From: Marivirga atlantica
GTDB lineage: Bacteria; Bacteroidota; Bacteroidia; Cytophagales; Cyclobacteriaceae
Direction of reading: 5' to 3'
Assembly: GCF_016734805.1 (NCBI RefSeq)
Contig: NZ_JAERQG010000001.1
Span: 124,001 to 188,000 of the forward strand
DNA: 64,000 bases
Shown here: piece by piece, positions 31,084-40,550 of the stretch
Layout: each line of letters begins with the position of its first letter
Numbering within the stretch: position 1 is the stretch's first letter
Program-made: the position numbers and the translations under genes
The notes under the pieces: generated by a model
Told to the model about the DNA's origin: nothing
The model's input: only the letters and a program-made list of their open reading frames with translations
The model's database searches: none

Positions 31084-33453
31084 TTGAGCGAAAGGCCTTC
31101 ACGATATCAGCGAAATTTAAACCTTGAATCAAGCCCTCAGCAGGCTAATGATCTATCGGATGCATTTGACTTAAGCAAATTTTTTATACTGCTTAAAAAA
31201 AGCCTTATATGGTTCGTTCTTTTTATTACAATTTGTGTAGCCGCAGTTTTTCTATATCTGCGATACACTAATGTAAAGTACCAATCAACAGCCGAGCTCA
31301 AATTAAACAAACGCAGTGAAGCCAGCCTCTTTGGTTTTCCTACTGTATCGGAAGAATCTTCAAATCTTAATTCACTTTCCGGAGAAGTTGAATTAATAAG
31401 ATCAAAGCTTTTTTTAAAAGAGGTTGTTAAACAGTTGCCTTTGGATGTTACCTATGAACTAATTGGTAGGTTTAAAAATGAGGAAAGATATAAATACATA
31501 CCTTTCTTATTAAGTTATGAAACAGAATGTGTGAACAGCACTTCGTTTTTCGTTGAAATTGTTGATCAAAATAATTTTAGAATAAGCAACGATCCTGAAA
31601 GCGAAAAGTGGATAAGCGGCTCTTTCGGAAAGCCAGTTCGATTCAATGGTTGTAATTACTTACTGAAGAAAACAGGTAATTTTTTCGCAGATCAAACAAT
31701 GTTCATAAGTATTAAAAATGAAGAACAGGTATTGGACTATTTAGAGTCTAAACTTCAGGTTGCTCCGGAAAATTTAAACGCCAATACGATCAGAATCGCC
31801 TTTGAAGACTATAACCCCTATAAGGTTCAGGATATAGTTCAAACGATAAGCGAACTTTATACTGATTATAGTAGAGAACAAAAGAACAAGGCAAATCAAC
31901 TTAAAATTACATTCCTAAACACTCAGCTATCGGAAATTGAATCAGTTTTAGAAAATTATGAAAGCTATATCGAGTCCTTTACTTTAAAAAACAAAACCTC
32001 AAATCCTTCCAGAGATTTGAACGAAGTGATAGACCAGATTATCAATATAGACTCCACCATCTATTCTATCAAGTACCAAAAAACCAACCTTCAGGAGTTA
32101 AAAAATAATCTGCAGCAAGACTCAATCAATAAACTGATTATTTTCAATGGCACTTTTAATGATCAAATTAATAAACTGATTACAGAATATCGTGATGTAG
32201 CTGATAGGCTGGCCTTAGCAGAAATGAGGTATAAAGGCGAAAGTCAGGTAATTGATGAAGCCAAAAGAGAATTAAATCTGATTGACGATCGTTTAAAGCA
32301 AGCAATAGCTTATTCATTTGAAACGCTTGATAAACAACTAGAAAGAGCAAATCAAAGAAAAGGTAATCTTATTAGTACTTTCAACGAATTGCCAGCAAAA
32401 TCAAATGAGCTTAATCAAAAGATGCGTTTTTATTCAATTTACGAAGAGCTCTATTTGTCATTAATGCAGAAAAAAACTGAGTTCCAGATAGCCAAAGCCG
32501 GAACACTTGCCGAGGTAGTAATTTTAACTCCTGCAAACTACCCTAGAAGCTCGATAGGACCATCACCGAAAACTCTTTATATAGGCTCAGTAATTTTAGG
32601 AGTTATTTTATGCTTTGTATTTCTAATATTGAGATACTTATTATATGATCAAATAATAAGTTTAACCGAGTTAGAGCGAATCACCCGTCTTCCTATTGTT
32701 GGCACCATTAATAGAGTAAGATCAGGACTGGCTAAGAAAAGCGGTGTATTAGTCTTTGATAAACCCAGATCACAGATAAGTGAGAATTTCAGAGCCCTAA
32801 GAACCGGCTTGAACTTTATGGGCATGAATAAAAAGGAGCAGGTAATTGCTGTTACCTCTAGCGTGAGTGGTGAGGGCAAAACCTTTATTGCGGTTAACTT
32901 GGCAGCGGTATTATCACTATCTAATAAAAAGGTTATTATTCTCGATTTGGATATGCGCAAACCTCGCACACAGTATGCCTTTAATATTGAGAAAAACGAT
33001 GAAGGCATAAGTGCCATCTTAAGTGGGAATGCAAGCTGGGAAGCATGCGTTCAAAAAACTCAGAATGAAAATCTGCATTTGATACCTTCTGGAGTAATAC
33101 CTCCAAATCCTGCTGAATTATTAGAAAGCGAGTATTTCGAACAACTTATCAGCAGTTTAAAGGATAGCTATGACATTATCATATTAGATACTCCACCAAT
33201 AGGATTGGTCTCTGATGGTATTATTGCCCTAAAACATTCAAATCAATCACTTTATATTGTTAGATCCGATTATTCTAAAAGAGGTTTCATAAGGGATTTA
33301 CACAGAAATGTAGAGCTAAATCAGCTTAAAAATATTTCCATTGTGTTCAATGCTGCCAAGAACAATAAAGGAGGCTATGGTTATTATCAGGACTATTATG
33401 ATGAGAGCAGCAAGTCCCTTTCCAACTTGAAGAAAATATTCAATATTGGCTGA
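31084..33453 (+). CDS. Wzc-like polysaccharide co-polymerase and BY-kinase
   Basis: A 789-residue inner-membrane protein controlling capsule chain length and export. The first helix (about 35-60) is followed by a large periplasmic Wzz/GumC-like domain with coiled coils (about 290-480) and a second helix (about 500-525). The cytosolic BY-kinase has Walker A SSVSGEGKT (592-600, Lys599), Walker A' VIILDLDMRKP and Walker B IIILDTPP. The Tyr cluster GYGYYQDYYDE near 764-774 is the autophosphorylation tail. The start is TTG at 31084: no ATG precedes the first helix and the first internal Met is far downstream. It forms an operon with the Wza-like gene and an epimerase gene. Confidence 0.93.
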   Translation: MSERPSRYQRNLNLESSPQQANDLSDAFDLSKFFILLKKSLIWFVLFITICVAAVFLYLRYTNVKYQSTAELKLNKRSEASLFGFPTVSEESSNLNSLSGEVELIRSKLFLKEVVKQLPLDVTYELIGRFKNEERYKYIPFLLSYETECVNSTSFFVEIVDQNNFRISNDPESEKWISGSFGKPVRFNGCNYLLKKTGNFFADQTMFISIKNEEQVLDYLESKLQVAPENLNANTIRIAFEDYNPYKVQDIVQTISELYTDYSREQKNKANQLKITFLNTQLSEIESVLENYESYIESFTLKNKTSNPSRDLNEVIDQIINIDSTIYSIKYQKTNLQELKNNLQQDSINKLIIFNGTFNDQINKLITEYRDVADRLALAEMRYKGESQVIDEAKRELNLIDDRLKQAIAYSFETLDKQLERANQRKGNLISTFNELPAKSNELNQKMRFYSIYEELYLSLMQKKTEFQIAKAGTLAEVVILTPANYPRSSIGPSPKTLYIGSVILGVILCFVFLILRYLLYDQIISLTELERITRLPIVGTINRVRSGLAKKSGVLVFDKPRSQISENFRALRTGLNFMGMNKKEQVIAVTSSVSGEGKTFIAVNLAAVLSLSNKKVIILDLDMRKPRTQYAFNIEKNDEGISAILSGNASWEACVQKTQNENLHLIPSGVIPPNPAELLESEYFEQLISSLKDSYDIIILDTPPIGLVSDGIIALKHSNQSLYIVRSDYSKRGFIRDLHRNVELNQLKNISIVFNAAKNNKGGYGYYQDYYDESSKSLSNLKKIFNIG

Positions 33454-34429
33454 TCAAGAAACTGTACTCATTACAGGTGCTACTGGCTTATTGGGTAGAA
33501 ATATTACAAATCACTTTTTAAGTAAAAACTTCAAAGTTATAGGTGCTAAACGCTCTACTTCAATAACCTTCAACCATCCGGATTTAAGCTGGATCGAACT
33601 TGATAAATTATTAGAGTTTGACCCTAAAGATTTTAAAATAGACTTTGTTATTCATTGTGCAGGTCTGGTTTCGTATAATGCTTCTGACAAGGACGAATTG
33701 TTCAAGGTCAACAAAGATATTACTGAAAGCATTGCCAAATGGGCCAGAAGTGCCCGAGTTAAAAAATTTGTCTACATCAGTAGTATCGCCACTTTAGGGA
33801 AAAATAGTGATTCTCAAATCATCAATGAAAATACCCCTTGGGATGATTCAGATTTCACTACGAATTATGCATTGAGTAAAAGAGCCGGAGAAAAGGCTGT
33901 CCAAGAAAATGGTGCTAAAGGTGTAAATTATATAATTCTTAATCCATCCATAATCCTCGGCCCTGCTGAACTTAGTCAAAGTAGTGCCAAATTGTTTCAA
34001 TATGTGCTAGATCAGAAGCCTTTCTTCACTAAAGGCTTCATTAACTATATTGATGTTAGAGATATATCAAATGTTATATTCAAATTACTTGAGAGTAATA
34101 TAGTGAAAGAACAATTTGTTATTAATAGTGGCTACACTACTTACAAATCATTTTTTAAGCAGCTCGCTGAAAAACTTAATTGCAAAGCTCCATTTATTGC
34201 TGTTCCTAATTTTTCATTGATATTAGGTGCGCATCTCGAAAACTTATGGAGTAAATTTAAAAACAAAGAACCTTTACTTTCATCCGAAACTGCTCGCATT
34301 GCTGGAAATAAATACATTTATGACAGTATCAAAATTAAAAATGAGCTTGATATAGAATTTCATACACTAGAAGAATCGATTAATTATTCGATTGCTGAGA
34401 TGAAAAAAGCCGGATATATCAAACTATAA
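33446..34429 (+). CDS. NAD-dependent epimerase/dehydratase (extended SDR)
   Basis: A 327-residue Rossmann enzyme. The NAD motif GATGLLG lies at residues 11-17. The catalytic YALSKRAGEKA is the YxxxK pair, with SSIATLG as the Ser region. NPSIILGP and the C-terminal substrate lid follow. Members act on nucleotide sugars or related carbonyl compounds. The start must be TTG at 33446, which overlaps the Wzc-like stop by eight bases: the only other Met is nine residues from the C-terminus. Context suggests it makes or modifies a sugar for the polysaccharide exported by the preceding genes. Confidence 0.87.
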   Translation: MADQETVLITGATGLLGRNITNHFLSKNFKVIGAKRSTSITFNHPDLSWIELDKLLEFDPKDFKIDFVIHCAGLVSYNASDKDELFKVNKDITESIAKWARSARVKKFVYISSIATLGKNSDSQIINENTPWDDSDFTTNYALSKRAGEKAVQENGAKGVNYIILNPSIILGPAELSQSSAKLFQYVLDQKPFFTKGFINYIDVRDISNVIFKLLESNIVKEQFVINSGYTTYKSFFKQLAEKLNCKAPFIAVPNFSLILGAHLENLWSKFKNKEPLLSSETARIAGNKYIYDSIKIKNELDIEFHTLEESINYSIAEMKKAGYIKL

Positions 34430-34454
34430 TTTTTCTCCTCTCGTTGATTGGTTT

Positions 34455-34462
34455 TAACTTTG
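34455..34462 (+). promoter_or_regulatory. Putative -7 element (TAACTTTG) of the TPR protein gene
   Basis: TAACTTTGC, 35 bases before the ATG at 34498, fits TAnnTTTG. The -33 region (TTTTCTCC) is poor. Confidence 0.45.
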
Positions 34463-34497
34463 CATTTGCTAAATTTATTTAGCCAGTAAATTTTTAT

Positions 34498-35907
34498 ATG
34501 AGCGAATTTTATAGAAGCAGAAAGGACGAAGAGAAAGAGTTAGTCAAAAAGTTCGAAAACCATATTAAGGGTAATGATTTTCACTTTTTTGATGTTGAAG
34601 AGCTTGAGAAGGTTGTAGACATTTATCTTGATGATGATCGCAACAAGAAAGCACTTCAAGCAATTGAATTCGCAGTTGAGCAGTTTCCATTTTCCATTGA
34701 GCTAATCGTGCTACATGCGCATGTATTAGCAACCCTTCATCAGTACGAATTAGCCTTAGAAGCATTAGAGAAAGCAGAAAATATTCAACCAAATGATGTT
34801 GACTTACTGCTAACCAAAGCTAACATACTTACAATTGATGGTAAAAATAATGAAGCGATAGATTGCTTGCAGCGTGCTATGGATATGGCCGAGGATACAG
34901 ACGAAATCTTGTATCAGATTGGAATGGCATATCAGCAAATGGGGAAATTTGATTTGGCAATTGAACACTATAAACAAGTGCTTGAAATCAATATTGACCA
35001 TGATAACGCTACTTATGAGCTAGCCTATTGCCTAGATATTACAGACCAGCTAGAAGGGAGTATATCCTATTACGAGAAATTTATTGATGCTGATCCTTAC
35101 TCTTATCATGCATGGTATAATTTGGGCGTAGTTTTTCATAAATTAAAAAAGTACGATCAGGCAGTTAAGGCTTATGAATATGCCATTGCAATTGATGATA
35201 ATTTTGCATCAGCTTACTTTAACATGGGCAACAGCTTGCTCCAACAGGAAAAGCATACAGAAGCACTAGATGCATTTTCTCAAACTTTAAGAATTGAAGG
35301 CCATAGCGCAGAAGTTTTTTGCAGAATGGCAGAAACTTATGACAAGCTCGATCAACTTGATCTATCCATAAAGTACTATCAGAAAGCAGTTAAGTTTGAT
35401 CCATTGTATGATGAGGCCTTTTATGGCTTAGCTCAAAACCTTATCAAATCAGAAAAATGGATTGAAGCTGTACATTATGCACGCAAAGCATTAAAAATTA
35501 ATCTTCATGAGGGCAAATACTGGCAAGCTGCAGCCTTTGCCGAATATCAATTGGGTAATCAAACAGCGGCCATTGATGCTTATGAAGAAGCTGTTTCTCT
35601 TGATCCTGAAGAAATCAGTATTTATTTAGACTGGTCATTCATCTATTTTGAATCAGGAGAAATGGATGTTGCTTTAAATATTTTGAAGGAAGGTTTAGAG
35701 GAAAATCCCGACTCTCCTGAATTGTATTATAGAATGACAGCCTACCTAATTGAATCAGGTAAATACAAAGAAGCCTTTATCTTTCTGGAAAATGCATTAG
35801 TTTTGGACTTTGAAATGCATACAGTGCTTTATGATTTCTTCCCAAGGCTTGAAACACAAAAAGCACTATTTAAATTAATTGACCAATTCAGAAAAGATAA
35901 TCAATAG
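34498..35907 (+). CDS. Tetratricopeptide repeat protein
   Basis: A 469-residue soluble protein made almost entirely of TPR units (about ten, residues 40-465), with typical positions W/L-G-Y-A-F-A-P, e.g. AWYNLGVVFHKLKKYDQAVKAYEYAIAIDD and AYFNMGNSLLQQEKHTEALDAFSQTLRIEG. No signal peptide or catalytic domain. TPR superhelices scaffold protein complexes; the partner is unknown. The gene starts a run of plus-strand housekeeping genes (ComA-like, DUF368, aroE, uvrB). A weak 7-bp hairpin lies just after its stop (35918-35945). Confidence 0.88.
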   Translation: MSEFYRSRKDEEKELVKKFENHIKGNDFHFFDVEELEKVVDIYLDDDRNKKALQAIEFAVEQFPFSIELIVLHAHVLATLHQYELALEALEKAENIQPNDVDLLLTKANILTIDGKNNEAIDCLQRAMDMAEDTDEILYQIGMAYQQMGKFDLAIEHYKQVLEINIDHDNATYELAYCLDITDQLEGSISYYEKFIDADPYSYHAWYNLGVVFHKLKKYDQAVKAYEYAIAIDDNFASAYFNMGNSLLQQEKHTEALDAFSQTLRIEGHSAEVFCRMAETYDKLDQLDLSIKYYQKAVKFDPLYDEAFYGLAQNLIKSEKWIEAVHYARKALKINLHEGKYWQAAAFAEYQLGNQTAAIDAYEEAVSLDPEEISIYLDWSFIYFESGEMDVALNILKEGLEENPDSPELYYRMTAYLIESGKYKEAFIFLENALVLDFEMHTVLYDFFPRLETQKALFKLIDQFRKDNQ

Positions 35908-35981
35908 CATAAGCTGATTCAGCATAATGATTAAGTTCTGCTGAAATTCTTGTTTATGCAGCCTACAAAACCAAAATATTA

Positions 35982-36752
35982 ATGAATTACAACTTAAAAC
36001 AAGTTCCAGAAAGACCTTCTAAGCCAAGAGATGTAGGATTTACCATGGCCATGGACAAAGGGCTTAGCAATAGACAAGTAGAAGACTTTATTGATAGCAG
36101 TGGTGAATATGTTGATATTGTCAAATTAGGATGGGCTACTTCTTTTGTAACCAATAAGTTAAAAGAAAAGCTAGCCATCTATAAAGAGGCTGGTATCCCA
36201 ACCTACTTTGGAGGAACCTTATTTGAAGCTTTTATTATTCGTGATCAGTTTGATGATTACAGAAAAGTGCTGGATAAATTTGATATGGAATTTGCTGAGG
36301 TTTCAGACGGCTCCATTGAATTACCACATGACATTAAATGTGAATATGTCCGCAAGTTATCCGACCAGGTAACTGTGCTTTCAGAGGTTGGCTCTAAAGA
36401 TGCTGAGAAAATCATCCCTCCTTATCAATGGATTTCTTTGATGCAGGCTGAGTTAGATGCCGGTGCATGGAAGGTAATTGGTGAGGCACGCGAGAGCGGA
36501 AATGTTGGGTTATTCAGAGCTTCTGGTGAAGTTAGGTCTGGATTAGTGCAGGAAATACTTACTAAAATTCCTTTCGAGAAGATTATTTGGGAAGCTCCTC
36601 AAAAAGCACAACAGGTATATTTTATTAAGTTGATGGGTGCAAATGTTAACTTAGGAAATATTGCTCCAAACGAAATTATACCTTTGGAAACTATCAGATT
36701 AGGACTTAGAGGTGATACTTTTCATCATTTTCTAAACTCTGAAAATCTGTAG
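35982..36752 (+). CDS. Phosphosulfolactate synthase (ComA family)
   Basis: A 256-residue TIM-barrel enzyme of the ComA family, which adds sulfite to phosphoenolpyruvate to form (R)-2-phospho-3-sulfolactate. The conserved Lys48 lies in YVDIVKLGWATS. SDGSIELP, VLSEVGSKDAE and GEARESGNVGLF are family motifs for Mg and substrate binding. In methanogens the product feeds coenzyme M; in Bacillus the YitD homologue gives sulfolactate. Here neither later coenzyme M genes nor sulfolactate phosphatase are nearby. Cytophagales make sulfonolipids from a cysteate-like headgroup, so a role in sulfonate supply is an attractive but unproven inference. DUF368 follows by five bases. Confidence 0.85.
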   Translation: MNYNLKQVPERPSKPRDVGFTMAMDKGLSNRQVEDFIDSSGEYVDIVKLGWATSFVTNKLKEKLAIYKEAGIPTYFGGTLFEAFIIRDQFDDYRKVLDKFDMEFAEVSDGSIELPHDIKCEYVRKLSDQVTVLSEVGSKDAEKIIPPYQWISLMQAELDAGAWKVIGEARESGNVGLFRASGEVRSGLVQEILTKIPFEKIIWEAPQKAQQVYFIKLMGANVNLGNIAPNEIIPLETIRLGLRGDTFHHFLNSENL

Positions 36753-36757
36753 AAGAG

Positions 36758-37699
36758 ATGAGAAGTTTCAAAGATTATTTCCTGTTGCTGCTAAAAGGTA
36801 TAGCAATGGGAAGTGCTGATGTAATTCCCGGAGTATCCGGAGGAACGGTAGCTTTTATTACAGGCATTTATAACGAGTTACTGAAAAGTATCAAATCAAT
36901 TGATATTGAAGCACTAAAACTTCTCACTTCTTTTAAAATAAGAGAGTTCTGGAGTCATATAAATGGCAACTTTCTTGTTACGCTAGTGGCTGGTATAGCT
37001 ATTAGCGTTATCAGTTTAGCCAAATTAATGGGGTACTTACTCTTAAAGCATCCCATTTTGGTATGGTCTTTCTTTTTTGGTTTAATCATCATCTCGGCTA
37101 TGATAGTAGCACGAGATATTGAAGCCCGTAACTGGAAGTCCTTCATTGCCGGTCTTATGGGTATTGCTTTTGCTTACTTCATTACGGAAGTATCTCCAGC
37201 TGAAACTCCCGAAACATGGTGGTTCGTATTAATATCAGGAGCACTAGCCATATGTGCTATGATTCTACCTGGCATCTCCGGAGCTTTTATACTTCTTATT
37301 TTAGGTAAATATAAATTTATACTGGCAGCGCTAGAGTCTTACGATGTAGTTACTATTCTAATTTTTATCGTTGGCTGTTTAATAGGGATCCTCTCTTTTT
37401 CTCGATTGATTTCATGGTGCTTAGATAATTTCAAATCTATCACAGTTGCTGTGTTAGCAGGTTTCATGATTGGATCATTAAACAAGGTATGGCCTTGGAA
37501 AATAGTGGACAGCTATAGGCTCAATAGTCATGGTGAGCAAGTGCCTTACTTGGACCACAATGTGCTCCCACATCAATATTTGGCGGAAACGGGTAATAAT
37601 CCTCACTTGGTTGAAGCTTTACTACTAGCCAGTTGTGGAATATTGTTTGTCATACTCATCGAGAAAATAGCTAATAGGTTTAATCAACAGCCAAAATGA
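36758..37699 (+). CDS. DUF368 membrane protein (undecaprenyl-phosphate translocase type)
   Basis: A 313-residue membrane protein of about eight or nine helices. Two inverted-repeat motifs stand out: GSADVIPGVSGGTVAFITGI (about 20-39) and MILPGISGAFILLILGKY (about 168-185). These are the DUF368 signature. Members such as PopT recycle undecaprenyl phosphate across the inner membrane, which supports cell wall and polysaccharide synthesis. It lies five bases after the ComA-like gene and overlaps aroE by four bases (ATGA), so the three are probably translated together. The C-terminus VILIEKIANRFNQQPK is intact. Confidence 0.87.
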   Translation: MRSFKDYFLLLLKGIAMGSADVIPGVSGGTVAFITGIYNELLKSIKSIDIEALKLLTSFKIREFWSHINGNFLVTLVAGIAISVISLAKLMGYLLLKHPILVWSFFFGLIIISAMIVARDIEARNWKSFIAGLMGIAFAYFITEVSPAETPETWWFVLISGALAICAMILPGISGAFILLILGKYKFILAALESYDVVTILIFIVGCLIGILSFSRLISWCLDNFKSITVAVLAGFMIGSLNKVWPWKIVDSYRLNSHGEQVPYLDHNVLPHQYLAETGNNPHLVEALLLASCGILFVILIEKIANRFNQQPK

Positions 37700-38436
37700 A
37701 GAAACTGGGTTTAATCGGTTATCCACTATCACATTCCTTCTCTGCCAAATATTTTAGTGAGAAATTTAAAAGTGAAAAGATAGAAGGATACGATTATCAG
37801 CCCTACCCTATTGATTCAATAGAAAAATTCTCTCAATTAATAAAATCAGAACCTCAACTTGTTGGCTTGAATGTAACCATCCCTTACAAAGAAAGTGTTA
37901 TTTCTTATCTGGATGAGCAGGATGAGTTATCAAAACGAATAGGAGCGGTAAACACCATTAAAATTATTGATGGTAAAACAAAAGGATATAATACTGATTA
38001 CTATGGCTTCAGAGAATCTCTAATGAATTTTATTACAAAAAAATTTAATTCTGGTGCTTTAATTTTAGGTACTGGTGGAGCCTCAAAAGCAGTAAAAGCC
38101 GTACTCTCGGATTTCAATATCCCTTTTCATTTCGTTTCAAGAGAGGCAGAAAAAGGATTTACTTATGAACAGCTTCATAAAGATACTGATATCTTGAAGA
38201 CTCATCAGCTTGTGATCAACTGCACACCATTAGGGACTTTCCCCGAAGTAGATGACAAACCTAACATCCCATATAGTCAGCTTTCTGAGCACCATATGTT
38301 ATTTGATCTGGTGTATAATCCTAAGGCTACTGCCTTTATGCAGGCAGGTTTTCAGCAAGGTGCATCAACAAAGAACGGTTATGATACGCTTGTTGGTCAG
38401 GCAGAAGCCGCATGGAAAATCTGGACCAATAAATAA
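37696..38436 (+). CDS. aroE: Shikimate dehydrogenase
   Basis: A 246-residue enzyme reducing 3-dehydroshikimate to shikimate in aromatic amino acid synthesis. GLIGYPLSHSFSAKYFSEKF is the substrate-binding N-terminus with Ser-x-Ser. Catalytic Lys65 lies in VTIPYKESV and Asp101 in GYNTDYYGF. The dinucleotide motif is GTGGASKAV. At about 246 residues it is slightly shorter than E. coli AroE (272), as is common in Bacteroidota. The NADP-specific NR-T loop is not obvious. It overlaps the DUF368 stop by four bases; uvrB follows after 32 bases. Confidence 0.94.
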   Translation: MKKLGLIGYPLSHSFSAKYFSEKFKSEKIEGYDYQPYPIDSIEKFSQLIKSEPQLVGLNVTIPYKESVISYLDEQDELSKRIGAVNTIKIIDGKTKGYNTDYYGFRESLMNFITKKFNSGALILGTGGASKAVKAVLSDFNIPFHFVSREAEKGFTYEQLHKDTDILKTHQLVINCTPLGTFPEVDDKPNIPYSQLSEHHMLFDLVYNPKATAFMQAGFQQGASTKNGYDTLVGQAEAAWKIWTNK

Positions 38437-38468
38437 AACCTTTTTATTTACTATCGTTTTTATAGGCT

Positions 38469-40493
38469 ATGGACTTCAAAATCAAAAGTGAATATCAGCC
38501 TACCGGTGACCAGCCAAAAGCTATTGAGCAATTAAAAAAGGGAATCGAAGCCGGAGAGCAAGATCAAGTCTTATTAGGTGTAACCGGCTCTGGTAAAACT
38601 TTTACAATAGCCAACTTGGTTGAACAGGTTCAAAAACCAACACTAGTTCTGAGTCATAATAAAACTTTGGCAGCACAACTTTATGGAGAATTCAAGCAAT
38701 TCTTTCCTGACAATGCTGTGGAGTACTTTATTTCCTATTATGACTATTATCAGCCAGAGGCTTTCATTCCTTCAAGTAATCTTTACATAGAAAAAGACCT
38801 CTCAATTAACGAAGAAATTGAAAAATTGAGGCTAAGCGCTACCTCTTCTTTACTATCAGGAAGGAGAGATGTAATTGTGGTAGCATCTGTTTCTTGTATT
38901 TATGGTATTGGTAATCCTGATGAGTTTGGGAAAAACATCATTAGAATTCAGGAAGGTGACCAAATACCACGAAACCAACTATTATTTGCATTAGTAGATA
39001 TCCTTTACAACAGGACTACAGCTGAGTTCAAGCGAGGTACGTTTCGCGTAAAAGGTGATACTGTGGATATTTTTGTGGCTTATGCTGATTTTGCTTATCG
39101 AATTTACTTCTGGGGCGATGAAGTAGAGGCTATTCAAAGAATAGACCCGGAAAGTGGTAAGAAAATATCTGATGAAAAAATCATCAGCATTTTCCCGGCA
39201 AATCTATTTGTTACAGGTAAAGATGTGCTTCATCAAGCTATCTCTGAAATACAGGATGATATGATGGAGCAGGTAAAATTCTTTGAAAAGGATGGCAGAT
39301 TTCTTGAAGCAAAAAGACTAAAGGAACGTACTGAGTTCGATATTGAAATGATGAGAGAACTCGGCTACTGCTCTGGAGTCGAAAACTATTCTCGCTATTT
39401 TGATAGAAGGTCACCAGGCACCAGGCCTTTCTGCCTGTTGGACTATTTTCCTGATGATTATATGATGGTTATTGATGAGAGTCACGTAACCGTACCTCAA
39501 GTTCGAGCAATGTTTGGTGGTGATAGAGCACGAAAAATAAACCTCGTGGACTATGGTTATAGACTACCTTCTGCCATGGATAACAGACCATTAAAGTTTA
39601 ATGAGTTTGAAAATATGCTGGGGCAAACAGTATTTGTGAGTGCCACACCAGCTGAATACGAACTGAGAAAGACTGAAGGTTTAGTAGTAGAACAAGTTAT
39701 TAGACCAACAGGCTTGCTCGATCCTGAAATTGATGTGCGACCTAGTGGTAACCAAATAGATGACCTGTTAGAAGAGATAGATGAGCGCATAAAGTTAAAT
39801 GAACGTGTGCTCGTAACAACCCTAACCAAAAGAATGGCAGAGGAGCTACACAAATTTATGGGCCGGGCTAACATCAAATCACGATACATACATTCAGAAG
39901 TTGATACGCTCGATCGAGTAGAAATTTTGAGAGATTTGAGACTTGGCGAGTTTGATGTACTGGTAGGTGTAAATCTACTAAGAGAAGGACTCGATTTACC
40001 GGAGGTTTCTCTCGTTGCAATTTTGGATGCAGATAAAGAAGGCTTCTTAAGAAATCAGCGCTCACTTGTACAAACTATCGGCCGGGCAGCCCGAAATGAA
40101 AAAGGAAAGGTAATTATGTATGCCGATAAAATTACTGAATCAATGCGGACAGCTATTGATGAAACGAATAGAAGAAGAGCCATACAAAAAGCTTACAATG
40201 AGGAACACGGTATTGTACCTAAAACAGTATTTAAATCAAGAGAAAGTATTTTGGGTCAAACTGTTGCAGTAGACTCTAAGAAAACCTCTCAACAGAAATA
40301 TTACGCTGGTCCTGAAGAGGCTTCACTTGCAGCAGATCCAGTTGTTCAATACATGGATAAAGCTGGCTTGGACAAAATGATAAAAGACACTCAAAAGAAA
40401 ATGGAGAAAGCTGCGAAGGACTTAGATTTTATAGAAGCAGCACGACTTAGAGATGAGTGGCAGGAATTACAAAAAATCAGAGATAAAAAATAG
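38469..40493 (+). CDS. uvrB: UvrABC excinuclease subunit B
   Basis: A 674-residue DNA repair helicase-like subunit. It is loaded by UvrA at a lesion and then recruits UvrC. Walker A is GVTGSGKTFT (38-47). The beta-hairpin YYDYYQPEAFIP and the motif SCIYGIGNP follow, with DESHVTVPQ as the DEAD-like motif II. Helicase motif VI is QTIGRAARNEKGKVIMYAD. The C-terminal UVR domain (MEKAAKDLDFIEAARLRDEW) binds UvrC. The length equals the family norm. It begins 32 bases after aroE and may be cotranscribed; no promoter was found in the gap. Confidence 0.97.
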   Translation: MDFKIKSEYQPTGDQPKAIEQLKKGIEAGEQDQVLLGVTGSGKTFTIANLVEQVQKPTLVLSHNKTLAAQLYGEFKQFFPDNAVEYFISYYDYYQPEAFIPSSNLYIEKDLSINEEIEKLRLSATSSLLSGRRDVIVVASVSCIYGIGNPDEFGKNIIRIQEGDQIPRNQLLFALVDILYNRTTAEFKRGTFRVKGDTVDIFVAYADFAYRIYFWGDEVEAIQRIDPESGKKISDEKIISIFPANLFVTGKDVLHQAISEIQDDMMEQVKFFEKDGRFLEAKRLKERTEFDIEMMRELGYCSGVENYSRYFDRRSPGTRPFCLLDYFPDDYMMVIDESHVTVPQVRAMFGGDRARKINLVDYGYRLPSAMDNRPLKFNEFENMLGQTVFVSATPAEYELRKTEGLVVEQVIRPTGLLDPEIDVRPSGNQIDDLLEEIDERIKLNERVLVTTLTKRMAEELHKFMGRANIKSRYIHSEVDTLDRVEILRDLRLGEFDVLVGVNLLREGLDLPEVSLVAILDADKEGFLRNQRSLVQTIGRAARNEKGKVIMYADKITESMRTAIDETNRRRAIQKAYNEEHGIVPKTVFKSRESILGQTVAVDSKKTSQQKYYAGPEEASLAADPVVQYMDKAGLDKMIKDTQKKMEKAAKDLDFIEAARLRDEWQELQKIRDKK

Positions 40494-40524
40494 ACCTACC
40501 GCAAGCAAACATAAACAACTTTCT

Positions 40525-40532
40525 TAAATTTG
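40525..40532 (+). promoter_or_regulatory. Putative -7 element (TAAATTTG) deciding the S1/P1 nuclease start
   Basis: TAAATTTG ends 18 bases before the ATG at 40551. An in-frame TTG at 40530 would fall inside this element, so the ATG, which begins a clean signal peptide, is the start. Confidence 0.45.
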
Positions 40533-40550
40533 CCCCAAATCCATAAACAC

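Noticed and set aside
34600-35890. Repetitive DNA in the TPR gene
   Set aside because: It reflects degenerate TPR protein repeats and no nucleotide-level tandem repeat was seen.
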